Source: Brachypodium distachyon (lineage: Eukaryota; Streptophyta; Magnoliopsida; Poales; Poaceae). Taken from it: 64,000 nucleotides of DNA. The stretch covers positions 1,946,001-2,010,000 of the forward strand of contig NC_016135.3 of the NCBI RefSeq assembly GCF_000005505.3. Direction: 5' to 3'. The translations under genes and the position numbers were made by a program. This document shows positions 32,331-43,993 of the stretch, in pieces; the first letter of the stretch is position 1; the number at the start of each line of letters is the position of its first letter. Under the pieces are notes generated by a model. It was not told the DNA's origin. It was given only the letters and a program-made list of their open reading frames with translations, and did no database searches.

Positions 32331-35300
32331 GATGTCTTCCAAGGGCCAGAACCGCCCAAGGGAGAGAAGCGCGAGAAGGCCAGCAAGAAAGAGCTGTCGG
32401 ACCGAGCTCGGAAGGACGAAGAGATGCGAGCAAAGTTCTCCTTCTTCTCCCCTGGGTACAACGGCGAGGGGGTGGAGCACGGGCCGACGTGGGTCCTCCC
32501 CGTTGACGCAGAGCGTGACCCACAGTACTTCCGGATTTTTGGGAGGTTCATCCTAGCCGGGTTCGTGCCACCGCATTCTTTTTTCCTTTCCGCCATCATG
32601 GAGACCTACGGGCTCATCATGGCTCAAATTCACCCCACGTCGTTCTTCACATTGGCTGTCTTCCAACACCTCTATGCAGCATTCGTGGGGGTGATGCCGT
32701 CGGTGGCTCTGTTTTGCCACTACTACTACCCGAGGACGGAGGCGAAGGCTCCTCTGTCCTCGGGTGTGGTGTTCTGGTTCCGCGACAGGCTCAAGTCGGA
32801 GTTGGGTGCGCACCGACGAGCTCCAGGAATTCCACGAGGAGCCCCTTGGACCCCCAAAGGGCTCTGACGACTGGACACTCCGTGACCAGAAGGACGAGGA
32901 GCTGGCCCCGATCTGCGCCAAGATCAGGGCACTCCGCGAGGATGGGCTCACGGACATGGACGTGGCACGCCACTTCATCGGGAGGCGCGTGGCTCCCCTG
33001 CAGCGGCGCTCGCATCCGGCATGGATGTACACTGGGCCGAGTGACCGAACCCGGCTGCAGCGCACGGGGCTCTTGCCGGAAGAGGTGTAGTTCTGGGTGA
33101 AGGGCATCACCGGCGAGGACGAAGCCTTTCGGTTGCCGCCGCTCGGAGCGCACCCGCTCCACGTCGGGATCCCGAACCCGGGAGCCCGGGATCTCCCACT
33201 CTGCAACGAGTGGGGTATCGTGAAAGATCCCTCGGCGTAGCCCTCCCCCCGCAGCCCAGGCCCCGCAAGGGAAAGGAGCCAGCTGCCGATTCGGGGAAGG
33301 GGGGCTAGGACCAGGGCTCCGCCAGGCCGGAGGACTCGGACTCCGACGATTCCTCGCGGGGTGTTGGAGGAGACTCCGACGATGACGACGACGACGGCGG
33401 CGCTCCCCCGGAAGCCAGCAAGGTCGCGCCGGAGGAGGACGATGATGAAGACGACGTCCCCCTGGAGAGGCGGTCTGTGGCGGAGCGGGCGAGCAGGCAG
33501 GAGGCTTGCCTGCAGCCTCAGGAGCCTCATGCCGATGCGGGGACTGTGGTTTCCGCCGGCAGCGGCGCGGTTGCGGCAGCCGCCCCGGCTACCCTGGCGG
33601 CTCCGCCAGTTCCCCCCGCACGAAGCGTCCCCCCCGACGAGGAGCATCCTGGCGGACAGGGTGCTCAAGCTCAAACCGCCGGGGTGAGTGTGACGTTGCT
33701 CTTAACACTTTGGTTTCACAAATTTACATATCTTGCTAGCTTACTTTTACATTTCCCAGGTGCTCGAGTAAGAGGGGGCATGCCAGCACTTCGCCGATGG
33801 CCCCGACCAAGAAGGGCCACCCGGCGTCGGGCGGCGGTGACCAGGACGCCGCTGATGCGGCTGTTACTGCGGCGGCGGCTGCCGCTGGGGACAGGAGGGT
33901 CCCCGATTCGAGCTTGCAGGGCACCGGCCCGGCAGCAGGTATGTGTAAGCTCAAACACTTCTTTCACTCATCTGCGACATCTCCTAGACTGACACAGGTG
34001 CTATTCGTGCACCTGCCAGGGACGCTCCAGCTGCGCTCGCGCCTGCTGAGGTGCGGGTAATCGAGCTCACCGGAGAGGTCAACGAGGATGCTCCGGAGGA
34101 GGTTGCCTCCGCCGGAGCCCTTCAACATCCTGCTCCCGCGCCTGCCGGGGTCGCGACTGCTGCCGCCGGTGACGCCACGCAGGCGGCGCCACCTGCGGCA
34201 AGTGACATGGGGCAGCCTTTGCCAGCCGAGGCAAGCAGCAGCGCATTGGAGGAGCCCCCAGCCTGCCCCTTTTTATGGCCAAGGGGCGGCGGGGCTCGGC
34301 CAAGCCGGAGGCGCGTCATCGAACCCTGATGCGGCCTCGGGATCACAGACGGTTGCGGCGGGGTCCTCCTCCTCCGCCGGAGCCGCCTTCAGCCTGGGAG
34401 CAAGGGAGCTCGCCGGGCGGTCCTGGGGTCGGATCACTTTCGACCCCAGCGTGTTCCAACAAGGGCACCAGGTGATCGACAACATCCAGCAGCAATAGCG
34501 GATTCTTCAATGACGCGCAGCAGCACCATGCTCGCGTGGTGGCAGAATTGGGTGCCGCACGACGGGAGACGGAGGAGCAGTGCACTGAGCTGCAACGGCT
34601 CCGGGGGGGGGTTCCAGCAGGCGCAGCAAGCTAGGGCAGCACCCGCCGTGCAAGGAGTGCCGGAGGCCGAAGTCCTCCGGCAACTGTGGGACCTTCAGCA
34701 AGAGCACCAGCGGGAGCTCGAGCTGGTGAAGGCCGCGCACGCCAAGAGCGAGGAGGAGCACCAGGCGGCCCTGGACTCGTTCCAAGGGCGTCTCCGGGAG
34801 AAGGCAGACTTACTATCCAACTACTCCCTAGAGATCCAGTGCCTCCGCCGCGAGGTCGCAGAGCTGGAGACGACGGCTGCGACGGCAGCCGAAGCCTCGG
34901 CGCGCCGGGAGAAAGAGCAGGCTTGCGGGGCAGCTCAAGGCCGCCCAGGATGCCAGCTCGTCCCTTAAGGGCGAGCTTGACATGGCGCGGCAGGAGCTCC
35001 GGCTCGTCGACGAGAACAACACCAAGAAGGCGTCCGAGATCGGCAAGCTGAAGTCCGAATGCCGCGAGCACAAGCGGCCAGCCAAGGAGGCTCGCGGCGC
35101 GTGCACCGAGCGTCGGGCTCGCAGGACAGGGGAGGTAGCCAGGCTGAAGAAGCTGGCGGACTTGGCGGTGGAGGCGCTGCAGGTATTCGACATCCCGGTG
35201 ACCTCCTTCGACGGGGCGAACATGGGCAGCTTCACCTCCTTTTTTGCAGACTTCGTAGGCTGGCTGAACGGCTTGCAGAACTACGTCACGGCTTTCGGGG

Positions 35301-35590
35301 ATCGGCAGGTCGGCCTCGCAGCCGAGCAGGTTGACGGGCAAATCTTTACTCGGGTCCACTCCGCTCATCCCGACTTCCCGTTCGAGTCGGTCTTCGACGC
35401 CTGGTCAGACGAGGAAGAGGCCAAGACCCACCGGGAAGCGGTGCAGGGCGTGGTGGACGAGATGGTGGCGCGGATGCAGGGCAAGGTCGATGAAGCCGAA
35501 GCTGTCGACGAGGAGGCCGCCAGAGAAGCCCCCGGCGTCGAGGAGGCACCTGACACCGACACAGCTGCCCCGGGAGCACCTCCTGCATAG
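32331..35590 (+). pseudogene. Antisense additional ORF of Gypsy element 2
   Basis: Plus-strand frames begin with a Lys/Arg/Glu-rich stretch and the domain text FGRFILAGFVPPHSFFLSA and MAQIHPTSFFTLAVFQHLY (gypsy-type transposon domain, PF04195-like). The next frame has DMDVARHFIGRRVAPLQRRS and MYTGPSDRTRL, like element 1. Acidic and Ala/Pro-rich low-complexity sequence fills 33200-34500. A coiled-coil Glu/Lys/Arg region (34700-35160) leads into a C-terminal module (FFADFVGWLNGLQNYVTAF) ending at TAG 35588-35590. Frame changes at 32800, 33690 and 33940 partly coincide with GT-AG-like intron sites (GTGAGT at 33684, CAG near 33760). The product's role is unknown; it is known only as a lineage-specific Tat protein. 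Confidence 0.75.
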
Positions 35591-36995
35591 TTATCTGCTC
35601 GTACTTTGTTTTTACTTTCCTGCAAGTGGCGCAAGGCGCCTTAGAACTTCTTTGTGTTAGCCTTTTTTCGTCATTCTGAATGCTATTTGTGAACTCGTTT
35701 GTTCAAGTTTTCTTTTATCCAATGCTATTTCACTTGTTTTTCTGCCTAAGACTAGCTTGCCGGGGAGGGGCTCTGTCCTTCCCGTGTTTTAACCTTGTGT
35801 ATCTGGGGACTCGCCAACTACGTGCTCGGCCAGACTAAGGACCCAAGACGGACCTGCGGTACCGACCTAGGGTCAGTCACTCTGCTTGCGGGTCAACTAC
35901 CCCAGCGCGCACGCCTCCGGGACGGACTCGCGAGCCACGTGTGGGGGGCGTCCTCCCCCCGCAAGCGTCCTTCCTACACTCCGGCTACACGGGGACTGAG
36001 CTTACCTCGGCAAACCAGTGTTACTAAAGGAAGAACCAAGGACTCAAAAGAAAGTAATTAGCTTTCCGTTCTCTTTGCTCTTGGAGCACCTTGTTGAGAG
36101 CTGTGGCAAGGACGCGGTGGCAGTGCACCCTCCAGCGGCACGCACCCCCACCGCGTCTTCGCGACGCCTCTTGCTTCTTGCATCGCCTTTTCTGGTGTCC
36201 TTCCATAAGAGGTGTGGCAGGGTCGCGATGGTGGGAACACCCTCAACGACAAGCGCAGAGGGATGCACCACCATCGCCTCTCTGCAACATCTCTTGTTTT
36301 CTTACCCGTTGCTGGTGTTGTGCTTGCTCCAGTCTTTAAATAGCCGAAGCGCCGCCCTTGCCGCCATGCACGCGGTACCACCAGCGGACGCGTGGAGGCA
36401 CTGGCCCTGTCTCAGTTTCCTGCATCAAGCCTCGAAGTAATTGCCATATATGTACAACTTACTCGCAAGACGACAACACCCGTGACCACCCCACGAGCAT
36501 CACAATGTGCCCTCATCCCCATCTTTACCCTGCATGTCAGATTCTTGCAATGCCCAAGGTGCATAGCAAAAACTTTTCGAAATGCACGAAAAACAACACA
36601 AACTGGATAACCTCCTGCCTCCCAGCCCCCGGGCACAAAAGAGTCGACCTCAGACTTGGGTGTGAGCATTTTCATACTTTCATGGTGCCTTGCTGGCACG
36701 TAGCACGTTGCGGACAGGTCCGGCAACTGCTAGGCCTCGTCTGGGGCGTCCCGTTAACGAGTTGGTTTCCGGGGTTCCGGCAGCCCCCTGCTCACATCCA
36801 AGGATGAGGAGGCAATTCTGTGCACCTAGAGCAAGAGACAGAAGCACACATTAATAGTAAAGCACAATAATTACTGAAGCAACACTTATCTTTATTCAAC
36901 TTTGTGCTAGTGGATTACAAACGAGCCTTGCCCGGCTACACTAGCTTAAAGAGTCACGCTGCAGCAGCGTCACCCGTGGGTAAGGCGACATCGTT
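35591..36995. other. Non-coding spacer of element 2 between the extra ORF and integrase, with a two-copy repeat
   Basis: No coding domain is visible here. Two diverged copies of a block of about 130 bp (GAG(C/G)TGTGGCA(A/G)GG ... CTCTTG) occur at about 36090-36190 and 36209-36300. The rest is GC-rich and then AT-rich sequence in which the two opposed transcription units of the element would end. Confidence 0.6.
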
Positions 36996-38127
36996 TTATG
37001 GGTAGAACTTGCGCAGGTGCTCAATGCTCCAACTATTGGGCACCGGCAAGCCTTCTTCGGTTTCCAGCCGGACAACCCCCGGTCTGGTCACCTGCACTAC
37101 CCAGAAAGGGCCTTCCCAGATTGGAGTCAACTTGTTCCCGGCCTTCATTCCTTGTATCCGGCGCAGGACGTGGTCTCCAACCTTGAGCCCCCGGGGACGG
37201 ACTCTCCTGTTGTGATAACCACGGAGTCCCTGCTGGTAGCCTACAGCTCGCACAGCAGCCCGGCATCGAATCTCCTCGATGAAGGTAAGGTCATCAATCC
37301 TCTGCCCGCGTTGGCTCTTGTCGCCGTACGCACGTACCCAAGGTGACCCATGCTTGAGCTCGAGGGGCAGCACAGCTTCCGCCCCGTAGACGAGGGCAAA
37401 CGGAGTTTGACGCGTCGCCCGACTTGGTGTGGTCCGTAGCGACCACAGCACGGGCTGGAGTTCTTCAACCCAGTGTTTCCCGTGGCCCTTGAGCTTGTCA
37501 AAGGTTCTCGTCTTGAGCCCCCGCAGCACTTCCGTGTTGGCTCGCTCCACTTGCCCGTGGCTCCTTGGATGAGCGACGGAGGCAAAGTGAATCTTAGTGC
37601 CCATGTCCTCGCAGTAAGCTTGGAACACCACACTAGTGAATTGGGTGCCATTATCGGTGATGATGCCGTTAGGCACACCAAACCGGCACACAATGCCCTT
37701 GAAAAATTTGATGGCCGCCTGCGCCGTGACGGCTCGGACAGGCTCCACCTCGATCCACTTCGAGAACTTGTCGATGGCCACGAGCAAGTACTCGTAGCCG
37801 CCAACTGCGCTCGGCAATTTCCCGACGATGTCCAGCCCCCAGACCACGAATGACTTGCAAGGCTTGCACTGGCTGGTTGCTCGTCTTGGCGTGAAACTGG
37901 CATGCTTCACAGGTCTTGACTAGTTGTTCGGCATCGGCTAAAGCTATTGGCCAGTAGAAGCCGTGCCGGAATGCTTTCCCAGCTAGCGCCCTGGAGGCCA
38001 CATGGTGCGAGCATGTGCCTCGATGTATATCCTCCAGGAGCGTGCGCCCTTCTTCCTGGGGCACGCAGAGGAGCATAATTCCGTTAGGACGCCTCCGGTA
38101 GTGTTCCCCGTTCACCAGAGCGTACAT
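36996..38127 (-). pseudogene. Integrase of Gypsy element 2
   Basis: The zinc-binding HHCC part (GTCSHHV then CEACQFH) is in the frame 37669-38127. The catalytic core and C-terminus are in the frame 36996-37910, so a frameshift falls near 37870. The catalytic triad is intact: VWGLDIVGKL (Asp), IITDNGTQF (Asp) and GQVERANTEVL (Glu). The C-terminal domain ends WSIEHLRKFYP followed by TAA. Apart from the frameshift this is the best-preserved pol domain in the window. Confidence 0.88.
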
Positions 38128-38483
38128 TTTAGCTTGCCAGGCTACTCGCTCCGCGGCAACGTCTTTCTCCGGGAGGGTCCCGTCCCTAAGGTAGCAAACA
38201 ATATCCGCCCCTCAAGGAGGCCGTTCCCGGCTCGTGCATGCCACAAGCTTGGTGGCATGGTGCCCCGCAGCTGCGGGGTCTCCTTGAGTTGCTGGAGGGG
38301 CTTCCCCGGCAACCGTCTTGGGATCGACAGAGGGCTTTGACTGCCTCCGTACGAACACCCCAGGAGGCACCTTGCTGCGTTCCGCTGCCCACTTGGACAG
38401 TTCATTCGCAACAAAGTTGTCCTTGCACTTTGCGTGCTCAAACCGAAGTCCCTTGAACTTGGACTCCCGTTTTCACACTTCCT

Positions 38484-39065
38484 CTATGTATGTGCCATTT
38501 GGGGGCAGTCGTAGTCCTTGTTTGCCACGAGTTGGGAGTCCCCACAAACAACCAGGCGCTTGCTGTCAAGGGCGATCGCCGCGCGTAGCCCGGCCAGCAG
38601 CCCCTCGTATTCTGCTGTGTTGTTGGTGGAGTTGGCGAAGTCGAGCTGTATCACGAACTTGAGTTGATCTCCAGTGGGCGACTCGATCACCACTCTGGCA
38701 CTGGCACCCTGCAGGCAGAAGGCGCCGTCGAAGTACATGACCCAGTACCCTTCGTCCAATCTGCCGGGAAGGCTTGCTTCCGGCTCTTCTTCCTCTATCC
38801 CTGTCGATGTCCACTCCGCGACAAAGTCGGCGAGAGCGGTGCTCTTGATGCTTTTGGTATTTGCGAAACGCAGCCCGAACTCCGCCAGCTCCATTCTCCA
38901 CTCGGCCACCCTCCCGATGGCTTCACGGTTGACGAGGGCCCGCTCTAGGCAGAACCCCGACACCACCGTGATTCTGTGCGCCTGAAAGTAATGGCGCAGC
39001 TTCCGTGAAGCGAGCAGGATCCGAAGCAGAAGCTTTTGTACCTGTAGGGTACCGTACCCGGGCAT
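38484..39065 (-). pseudogene. Second (archaeal-like) RNase H domain of Gypsy element 2
   Basis: WVMYFDGAFC (Asp), NTAEYEGLLAGL (Glu) and LVVCGDSQLV (Asp) match the same domain in element 1. The frame breaks after NKDYDCPQ, where the end of the domain is shifted. A second RNase H supports assignment to the Tat group. Confidence 0.85.
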
Positions 39066-39474
39066 CGCGCAACACCGTGCTGACGAAGTACACGGGATGC
39101 TGCACTAGCCGCGTGTGGGGAGCAACCTGCGTGGGCTGTACCTCGGGTCTAGGGGCAGAGGTGGTAGCCGGGGGTTCTTCCAGTTCACTGGGAGCCCCCG
39201 GCCCTCCTGTCTCAGCCCCCCGGACTTGTTCTTCCCTCTCGGCAACGAGCACGGAGCTCACTACCTGGTTCGTCGCTACCAAGTATAGCAGCAACGGCTT
39301 GCCGGCTTGGGGGCGACGAGGACTGGCGGCGACTTCAGGTACCGCTTCAAGTCCTGGAACGCCACTTCCGCCTCGGGGGTCCAATTGATTGGGCCCTTCT
39401 TCTTCATATCCTTGAAGAAAGGCAGGGCTCGCTCGCCTAGCCTTGAGATGAAACGCCCGAGCACCGCAACGCAC
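38923..39474 (-). pseudogene. First RNase H region of Gypsy element 2
   Basis: LLLYLVATNQVVSSVLVAER and VQHPVYFVSTVLRDARVRYP are the pol RNase H text after the RT connection. The frame overlaps the end of the RT frame and shifts relative to it, so at least one frameshift separates the domains. An insertion rich in Pro/Glu/Ala between these motifs is usual in Tat elements. Confidence 0.75.
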
Positions 39475-40031
39475 CCGTTGAGGCGCTGGACGTCTCTAAC
39501 CTTGCGGGGTGCCTCCATCTTCTCGATTGCCTCGATCTTTTGTGGGTTGGCTTCGATTCCCCGGTGAGACACCAAGAAGCCCAGCAAGTGCCCTAAGTCC
39601 ACACCGAACGTGCACTTCTTGGTGTTAAGCTTGAGCTTGATCCCGCGGAGGTTGTTGAACGTCTCCTGCAGGTTGCCGACGAGCGAGTCCCTATGCCGCG
39701 ACTTGATGACGATATCGTCCATGTAGGTCTCGATATTCTGGCCTAGCTGGGGTCCTAGACACTTGCGCAAAGCGCGCTGAAATGTTGAGCCCGCGTTCTT
39801 CAGCCCGAAAGGCATGCACGTATAACAGTAGCAGCCAACCGGGGTGATGAACGTTGTTTTCTCCTCATCTTCGACCGCCATCTTAATCTGATGGTAGTCG
39901 GAGAAGGCATCCAGAAAGCACAAAGACCCACAACCTGCTATAGAATCTACTATTTGATCGATTCGGGGTACAGGGAAGGGGTCCTTAGGACATGCACGAT
40001 TGAGATCAGTGAAATATACACACATGCACAA
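39276..40031 (-). pseudogene. Reverse transcriptase of Gypsy element 2
   Basis: The 251-codon frame contains YFTDLNRACPKDPFPVPRID, FLDAFSDYHQIKM, MPFGLKNAGSTFQRAL and the catalytic ETYMDDIVIKS (Y-M-D-D), then LGFLVSHRGIEANPQKI. The residue before FTDLN is Tyr, where Asp is usual (compare VDFTSLN in element 1). The upstream part of the RT domain is out of frame. The catalytic box itself is intact. Confidence 0.88.
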
Positions 40032-40218
40032 TTTATTCCAGCCTTAGGGACTACAACAGGAGTTTCTAACCAAGTAGGGTACAACACTTCCCTGATTGCC
40101 CCGACGTTCTTGAGCTTCTCCACTTCTCACTGGATGAAGTCCTTGCGTTCCTGTGCTTGCCGACGAACCTTCTGCTTGATGGGCCGCTCGTCTGGCCGCA
40201 CTGCCAACCGATGCTCGA

Positions 40219-41541
40219 TCACCTCCCTGGGGACTCCGGGAAGATCTGACGGCTCCCAAGCGAACACGTCAGAATTCTCCCGGAGGAAGGCGGTGAGGGC
40301 GCTTTCCTATTTGTCGCCGAGGCTCGCACCGAAGGAAACGGTATGTGCCTCGTTGCCACATGCAGGGGCACCTTCTTGACCTTGGTGCCCTCCTCCTTCA
40401 GCTTCGCGCCCTTGCTAACGCGCGGGCTGGAGCTGGAGCTTCCCCCGGTGTCCTGTCCGAGAGCGGCTCGTGCCTTCTTCTGTGCGGGTTGTTCACCCGC
40501 AAGTGGAACCTCGTTCCCGGCAATGTCGTAGTCGTCGGGATCCGCCACTGCGGAGGCCTTTACGACCTCGCCCACGCACCAAGCATCATCCTTCAGGTCG
40601 CACTTGATGGAGAGTACACCGTACGTTGACGTCATCTTCATCATGCCGTAGGCGCAATGGGTTGCCGCCATGAACTTGATCAGCGTCGGCCGACCAATAA
40701 TCCCGTTGTACGGCAACTGGGTGTGAGCCACGTCAAAGACGACGTGCTAAGTCCGAAACGCCTCCCGAGACCCGAAGGTCAACGGGAGCGTGATTCGCCC
40801 CATGGGCTGCACCACTCCGGGGTTGATTCCCCGGAACGGGTCAGTGGGCTTCATCTGCTCCAAAGGCAGCTGAAGCTTCTCCACCAGCTTGGCGGACAGG
40901 GGGTTAAGGCTCGCCCCGTTGTCCACCAGAACCTTGGTCACCATCACATTGTTTATGATCGGTGACACCACGAGGGGGAGTACCCCTGATCCCAAGGGAC
41001 GAATCGGGTGATCGTCCGAGTTGAAGGTGATCGGCACATGCGACCACCTCAACGGCTGCTGCGCCTCCACGCTGGGGAGGAGAGCGCAAACCTCACGCGT
41101 AACCCGTTTCATGGCAGCGTGAGACGTGAGAGCGTATGCTCCCCCGTGGATGCAGGTGACGTCGCGGGGCTCCTGGAAGCCAGGCTCGTCGGCGTCGTCA
41201 CTGCAGTCGTCCTCGCGCTGCTCGGCACGAGGCTTGTCGCGTCCCCGAGGAGGCCGGTCCTGGCCACCGCGGGCTTTACCGCGACCCCCCACGGGTTCTC
41301 CCTTGTCGCCGCCGGCTGCGCTCCGGCCCGCTCCGTTGCGGGGGTTGTTCGCGCAATCTCGGGAGAGGTGTCCGATATCCCCGCAGTTGAAGCATGCCCC
41401 GGCAGCACGGCGCTCCTCGGGGCACTGCTCGTGCTTCTCCTTCATAGTCTGGAGAGTGCGGCAGTCTTGCGCGTCGTGGGTGGCGTTGGTGTGGATGGGG
41501 CAGCACGCTGCTGCCGCTGGCTTGCTACTTGATGCTCCCAC
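40219..41541 (-). pseudogene. gag zinc knuckle and aspartic protease of Gypsy element 2, with a premature stop
   Basis: CFNCGDIGHLSRDC is a CX2CX4HX4C zinc knuckle of the nucleocapsid. The protease active site reads VLVDNGAS, as in Gypsy aspartic proteases. A TAG at 40747-40749 interrupts the frame right after SREAFRT, and the same frame continues with MAHTQLPYNGIIGRPTL (40731). The stop is therefore a point change inside the polyprotein rather than a domain end. Confidence 0.85.
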
Positions 41542-42640
41542 CGACGTCGCATTCTTGGTGGGCCTCTAGGGAGCCCCCGGTTCGGCGGCAAGCACTGCTT
41601 CCCGCTGCGCTTCCAGGAGCCCTTCTTCCCGGAGCCCTCGGGTGGGTTTGCCACCACCTTGGCGGAGGGCTCAGGCGCTAAGCGCCCTTGCTCGGCCATC
41701 GTGCACTTGTGCACGAGAGCGTACAGATCCCTTGTGGTCCAGATCTGGTGCGTGTTCAACTTCTCACGCATCTTCGGGTCACGGACGTTGATGGCGTAGG
41801 TGTCGATGATGGCGGCAGCTTCCGCCTCTGGATGGAGTACCTGTTGGTGAAGTCCCGCAACGTCTCCCCCGGTTTTTGCACTACCGTGTGCAGTTCCGCC
41901 ATGGTTCCCGGGCGCCATGAGGAGCGCAGGTCAGCCCAGGAGGCAATGGACCCGGCGGGAAGGTTGAGTAACCAAGTCCTCGTTGATCCTTTCAGGACCA
42001 TCGGGAACCAGTTGACTCTGACCTTGTCATCGGTACCGATAGCGTGCATGTCCAACGTGTAGGTCAGGAGGAAATCCTTGGGATTCACGGTCCCGTCGTT
42101 CGTCCCGAGCGTTGGTGCTCGGAACTTGCGGGGCCATGTCACCCGGCGCAGCTCACGAGTGAACGCGACGCAGCCGTCATCGGCGCCCATGGGGGCGTCT
42201 TCCTGCTCCTCTGGACGCTGGCGCTCCCCCACGCGCCGGCACTGGCGCTGCAAACGCTGGCGGAGATCTTCCTGCTGGCGGGCGTTCAGGACGCCTCGCG
42301 CGTTACCTGGCGTGACGGTCGGTGACGAGTCCGAGTAGCCCTCGTGATCCTCGTCACCTTGTCCTCCTGGTGGTGGAGGGTGCTCTCCATGCCCCGAGAC
42401 GCGGGGCGCGTCTGGGTTCTGTCCCCGGCCCGAACCGGCCGGTCCGCCATCACCTTGCGGTTGTTGGGCAGCGAGCGCGAGGAGCGCGTCCAGCTCCGCG
42501 CTCCACACGTCATGCGCTGGCGTGCCTTGCGGTGGCTCATAGCGCACCATGACACGCGCGTCGATGATAGCTTCCGCCGGGGTTTGGGGGGGAGGCTGTC
42601 GGTTCTCCGACCGACTGCCTTCCGCCCGGTCACCTGGTGC
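41442..42640 (-). pseudogene. gag of Gypsy element 2
   Basis: The frame 41756-42550 carries capsid text (FRAPTLGTNDGTVNPKDFLL, STRTWLLNLPAGSIASWADL, QKPGETLRDFTNRY) typical of the Tat/retrotrans_gag domain. The frame then shifts near 41830 and continues in 41442-41918 (INVRDPKMREKLNTHQIWTT, DLYALVHKCTMAEQGRL). The polyprotein N-terminus is low-complexity and reaches upstream of 42550 in frame. The frameshift separates capsid from nucleocapsid. Confidence 0.82.
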
Positions 42641-43072
42641 CCTCGGATGTGAAGGCCGAGACTCCGTTAGCGTCGCACGTGACGCGCTGTGGTCCTGGCA
42701 CTATCGTTGCACGTCCTCAGCCCGCGAGTGGGCTCACTGGCTGAGGTCGCTCGCGCGGCTAGTTCCGGCGCTAGGCGCCGCAGGCCCCCTCAGACGGTTG
42801 TCTGTCGACGGCCGTGGAGGTGGGGGTGGCAGCTGCGGTTGCTGCTGCTGCCGTTGAGGGGATCCCTGGTCCCCTTGACCTTGCGACGCACGTGCGGCAT
42901 CGTGGGATCAAGTGCGCATGGCGAGGGTGTCGCGCAAGTCGACCCGGGGCTCGTCTGCCTTCTTGGGTGGCATGGCGAGTTAGTCGTGGACGATGTCGCT
43001 GATGAAGACGATGACGAGGCCGATGATGAAGACGATGACGCCGGCGGTCACCCGAAGCTCTCTGCACGCCCC

Positions 43073-43088
43073 CCTACCTGGCGCACCA
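43073..43088 (-). other. Candidate primer-binding site of element 2
   Basis: Read on the minus strand, the sequence two bases after the end of the 5' LTR is TGGTGCGCCAGGTAGG. Its position and TGG start are as expected for a tRNA primer site. I cannot name the tRNA with certainty. Confidence 0.6.
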
Positions 43089-43090
43089 GA

Positions 43091-43988
43091 TATCGGAGCA
43101 CGGCTCTTCGGCACCGGGGATGCCGAGCACCCCCTTTTTGGTTCGGTGGAGGGCGAGGCGATTGCTCCGGTGATCGCCGGCGTGACGAAAGACACGAAGT
43201 GTCAACGCGTGAGTTTACCCAGGTTCAGGCCACCCGGAGGTGTAACACCCTACGTCCTGCTTGGAGTTGTATTCGCAAAAATGTGTGTCTTTTCAGGGTG
43301 CCCCGGGGGGGTTCCCGGGGAGCTGCTTGCTCTCCTTGGAGAGTTGTCTGTGTACAGGAGCAACACTCCTTGCTACTACTAACTACGACTCCAACTGGAA
43401 CTGGAACACTTTGACCGGTGGCATTGGTTCTGCTTTTATAGACAAGGGGATACCACAGGTGCCGATGCATGCAGCGCGACAGGTTTCCTACACGCGTGTC
43501 ATCTCCACAGGAAATACATTACTATTGATCCACGCTGGCGCCATGCAGCGCCCACGCCACTGTAAACGGTAGAAAAAATGAGTTATAGGGTAGATGCCCT
43601 AGCCTTGCTGAGCAAGACTAGCCCTGCCGATGTGACTCCTGTCGGTGCATTAAATGCACTGTGTCCGCTGTCTCGTCCTGTCTTCACTGTTCTGCGGGCC
43701 CTGCCTGCATGCCCGAGCGCGGGTTGCTGGGGAGGCCCTTTTCGGCTAGCACACACGGCCAGTTGCCGGGGCAGCATTCCTTCCACTTCCCGGGACCAGA
43801 GTTCCCGGGTACCCACCGAAGCGGGTGCTTCTCCTGTTCCGGCCCTTGGCTTTGTCTTCGCCAACGACCGTCTCCTTGGGGCGGGCTTTCCGGGCCTACC
43901 GTGCCCGGGAGGCCAACCTGGCGGGGCTTTGTCACTCGTGACCCACGCGTCCCGTATCAGTGGGACCCCGTGGGCCACTGGTATGACA
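43091..43988 (-). repeat. 5' LTR of element 2 (right on the plus strand), 898 bp
   Basis: It starts TATCGGAGCACGG (mutated from TGTC) and ends GGTATGACA. The plus-strand text CAGGTTCAGGCCACCCGGAG followed by TGTAACACCCTACGTCCTGC is also found in the left LTR and, in part, in the LTR of element 1. A TATA-like TTTTATAGAC at 43434 lies where an LTR promoter could be, but on the plus strand; the functional promoter for gag-pol would be on the minus strand and is not assigned. Confidence 0.92.
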
Positions 43989-43993
43989 ATCCG
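43989..43993. repeat. Target-site duplication of element 2, right copy (ATCCG)
   Basis: It is identical to 31031-31035 and immediately follows the GACA end of the right LTR. Confidence 0.95.

Larger units (their letters stand above)
31036..43988 (-). mobile_element. Tat-lineage Ty3/Gypsy retrotransposon (element 2), complete with both LTRs, 12,953 bp
   Basis: LTRs 31036-31914 and 43091-43988 begin TGTC (right copy mutated to TATC) and end GACA, flanked by ATCCG on both sides. gag-pol reads on the minus strand: gag (42640-41442), zinc knuckle and protease (41541-40219), RT (40031-39276), RNase H (39474-38923), extra RNase H (39065-38484) and integrase (38127-36996). An extra ORF runs antisense on the plus strand (32331-35590) between integrase and the 3' LTR. 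Stops and frameshifts make it inactive now. It inserted into the protease-coding part of element 1, so it is the younger of the two. Confidence 0.95.
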
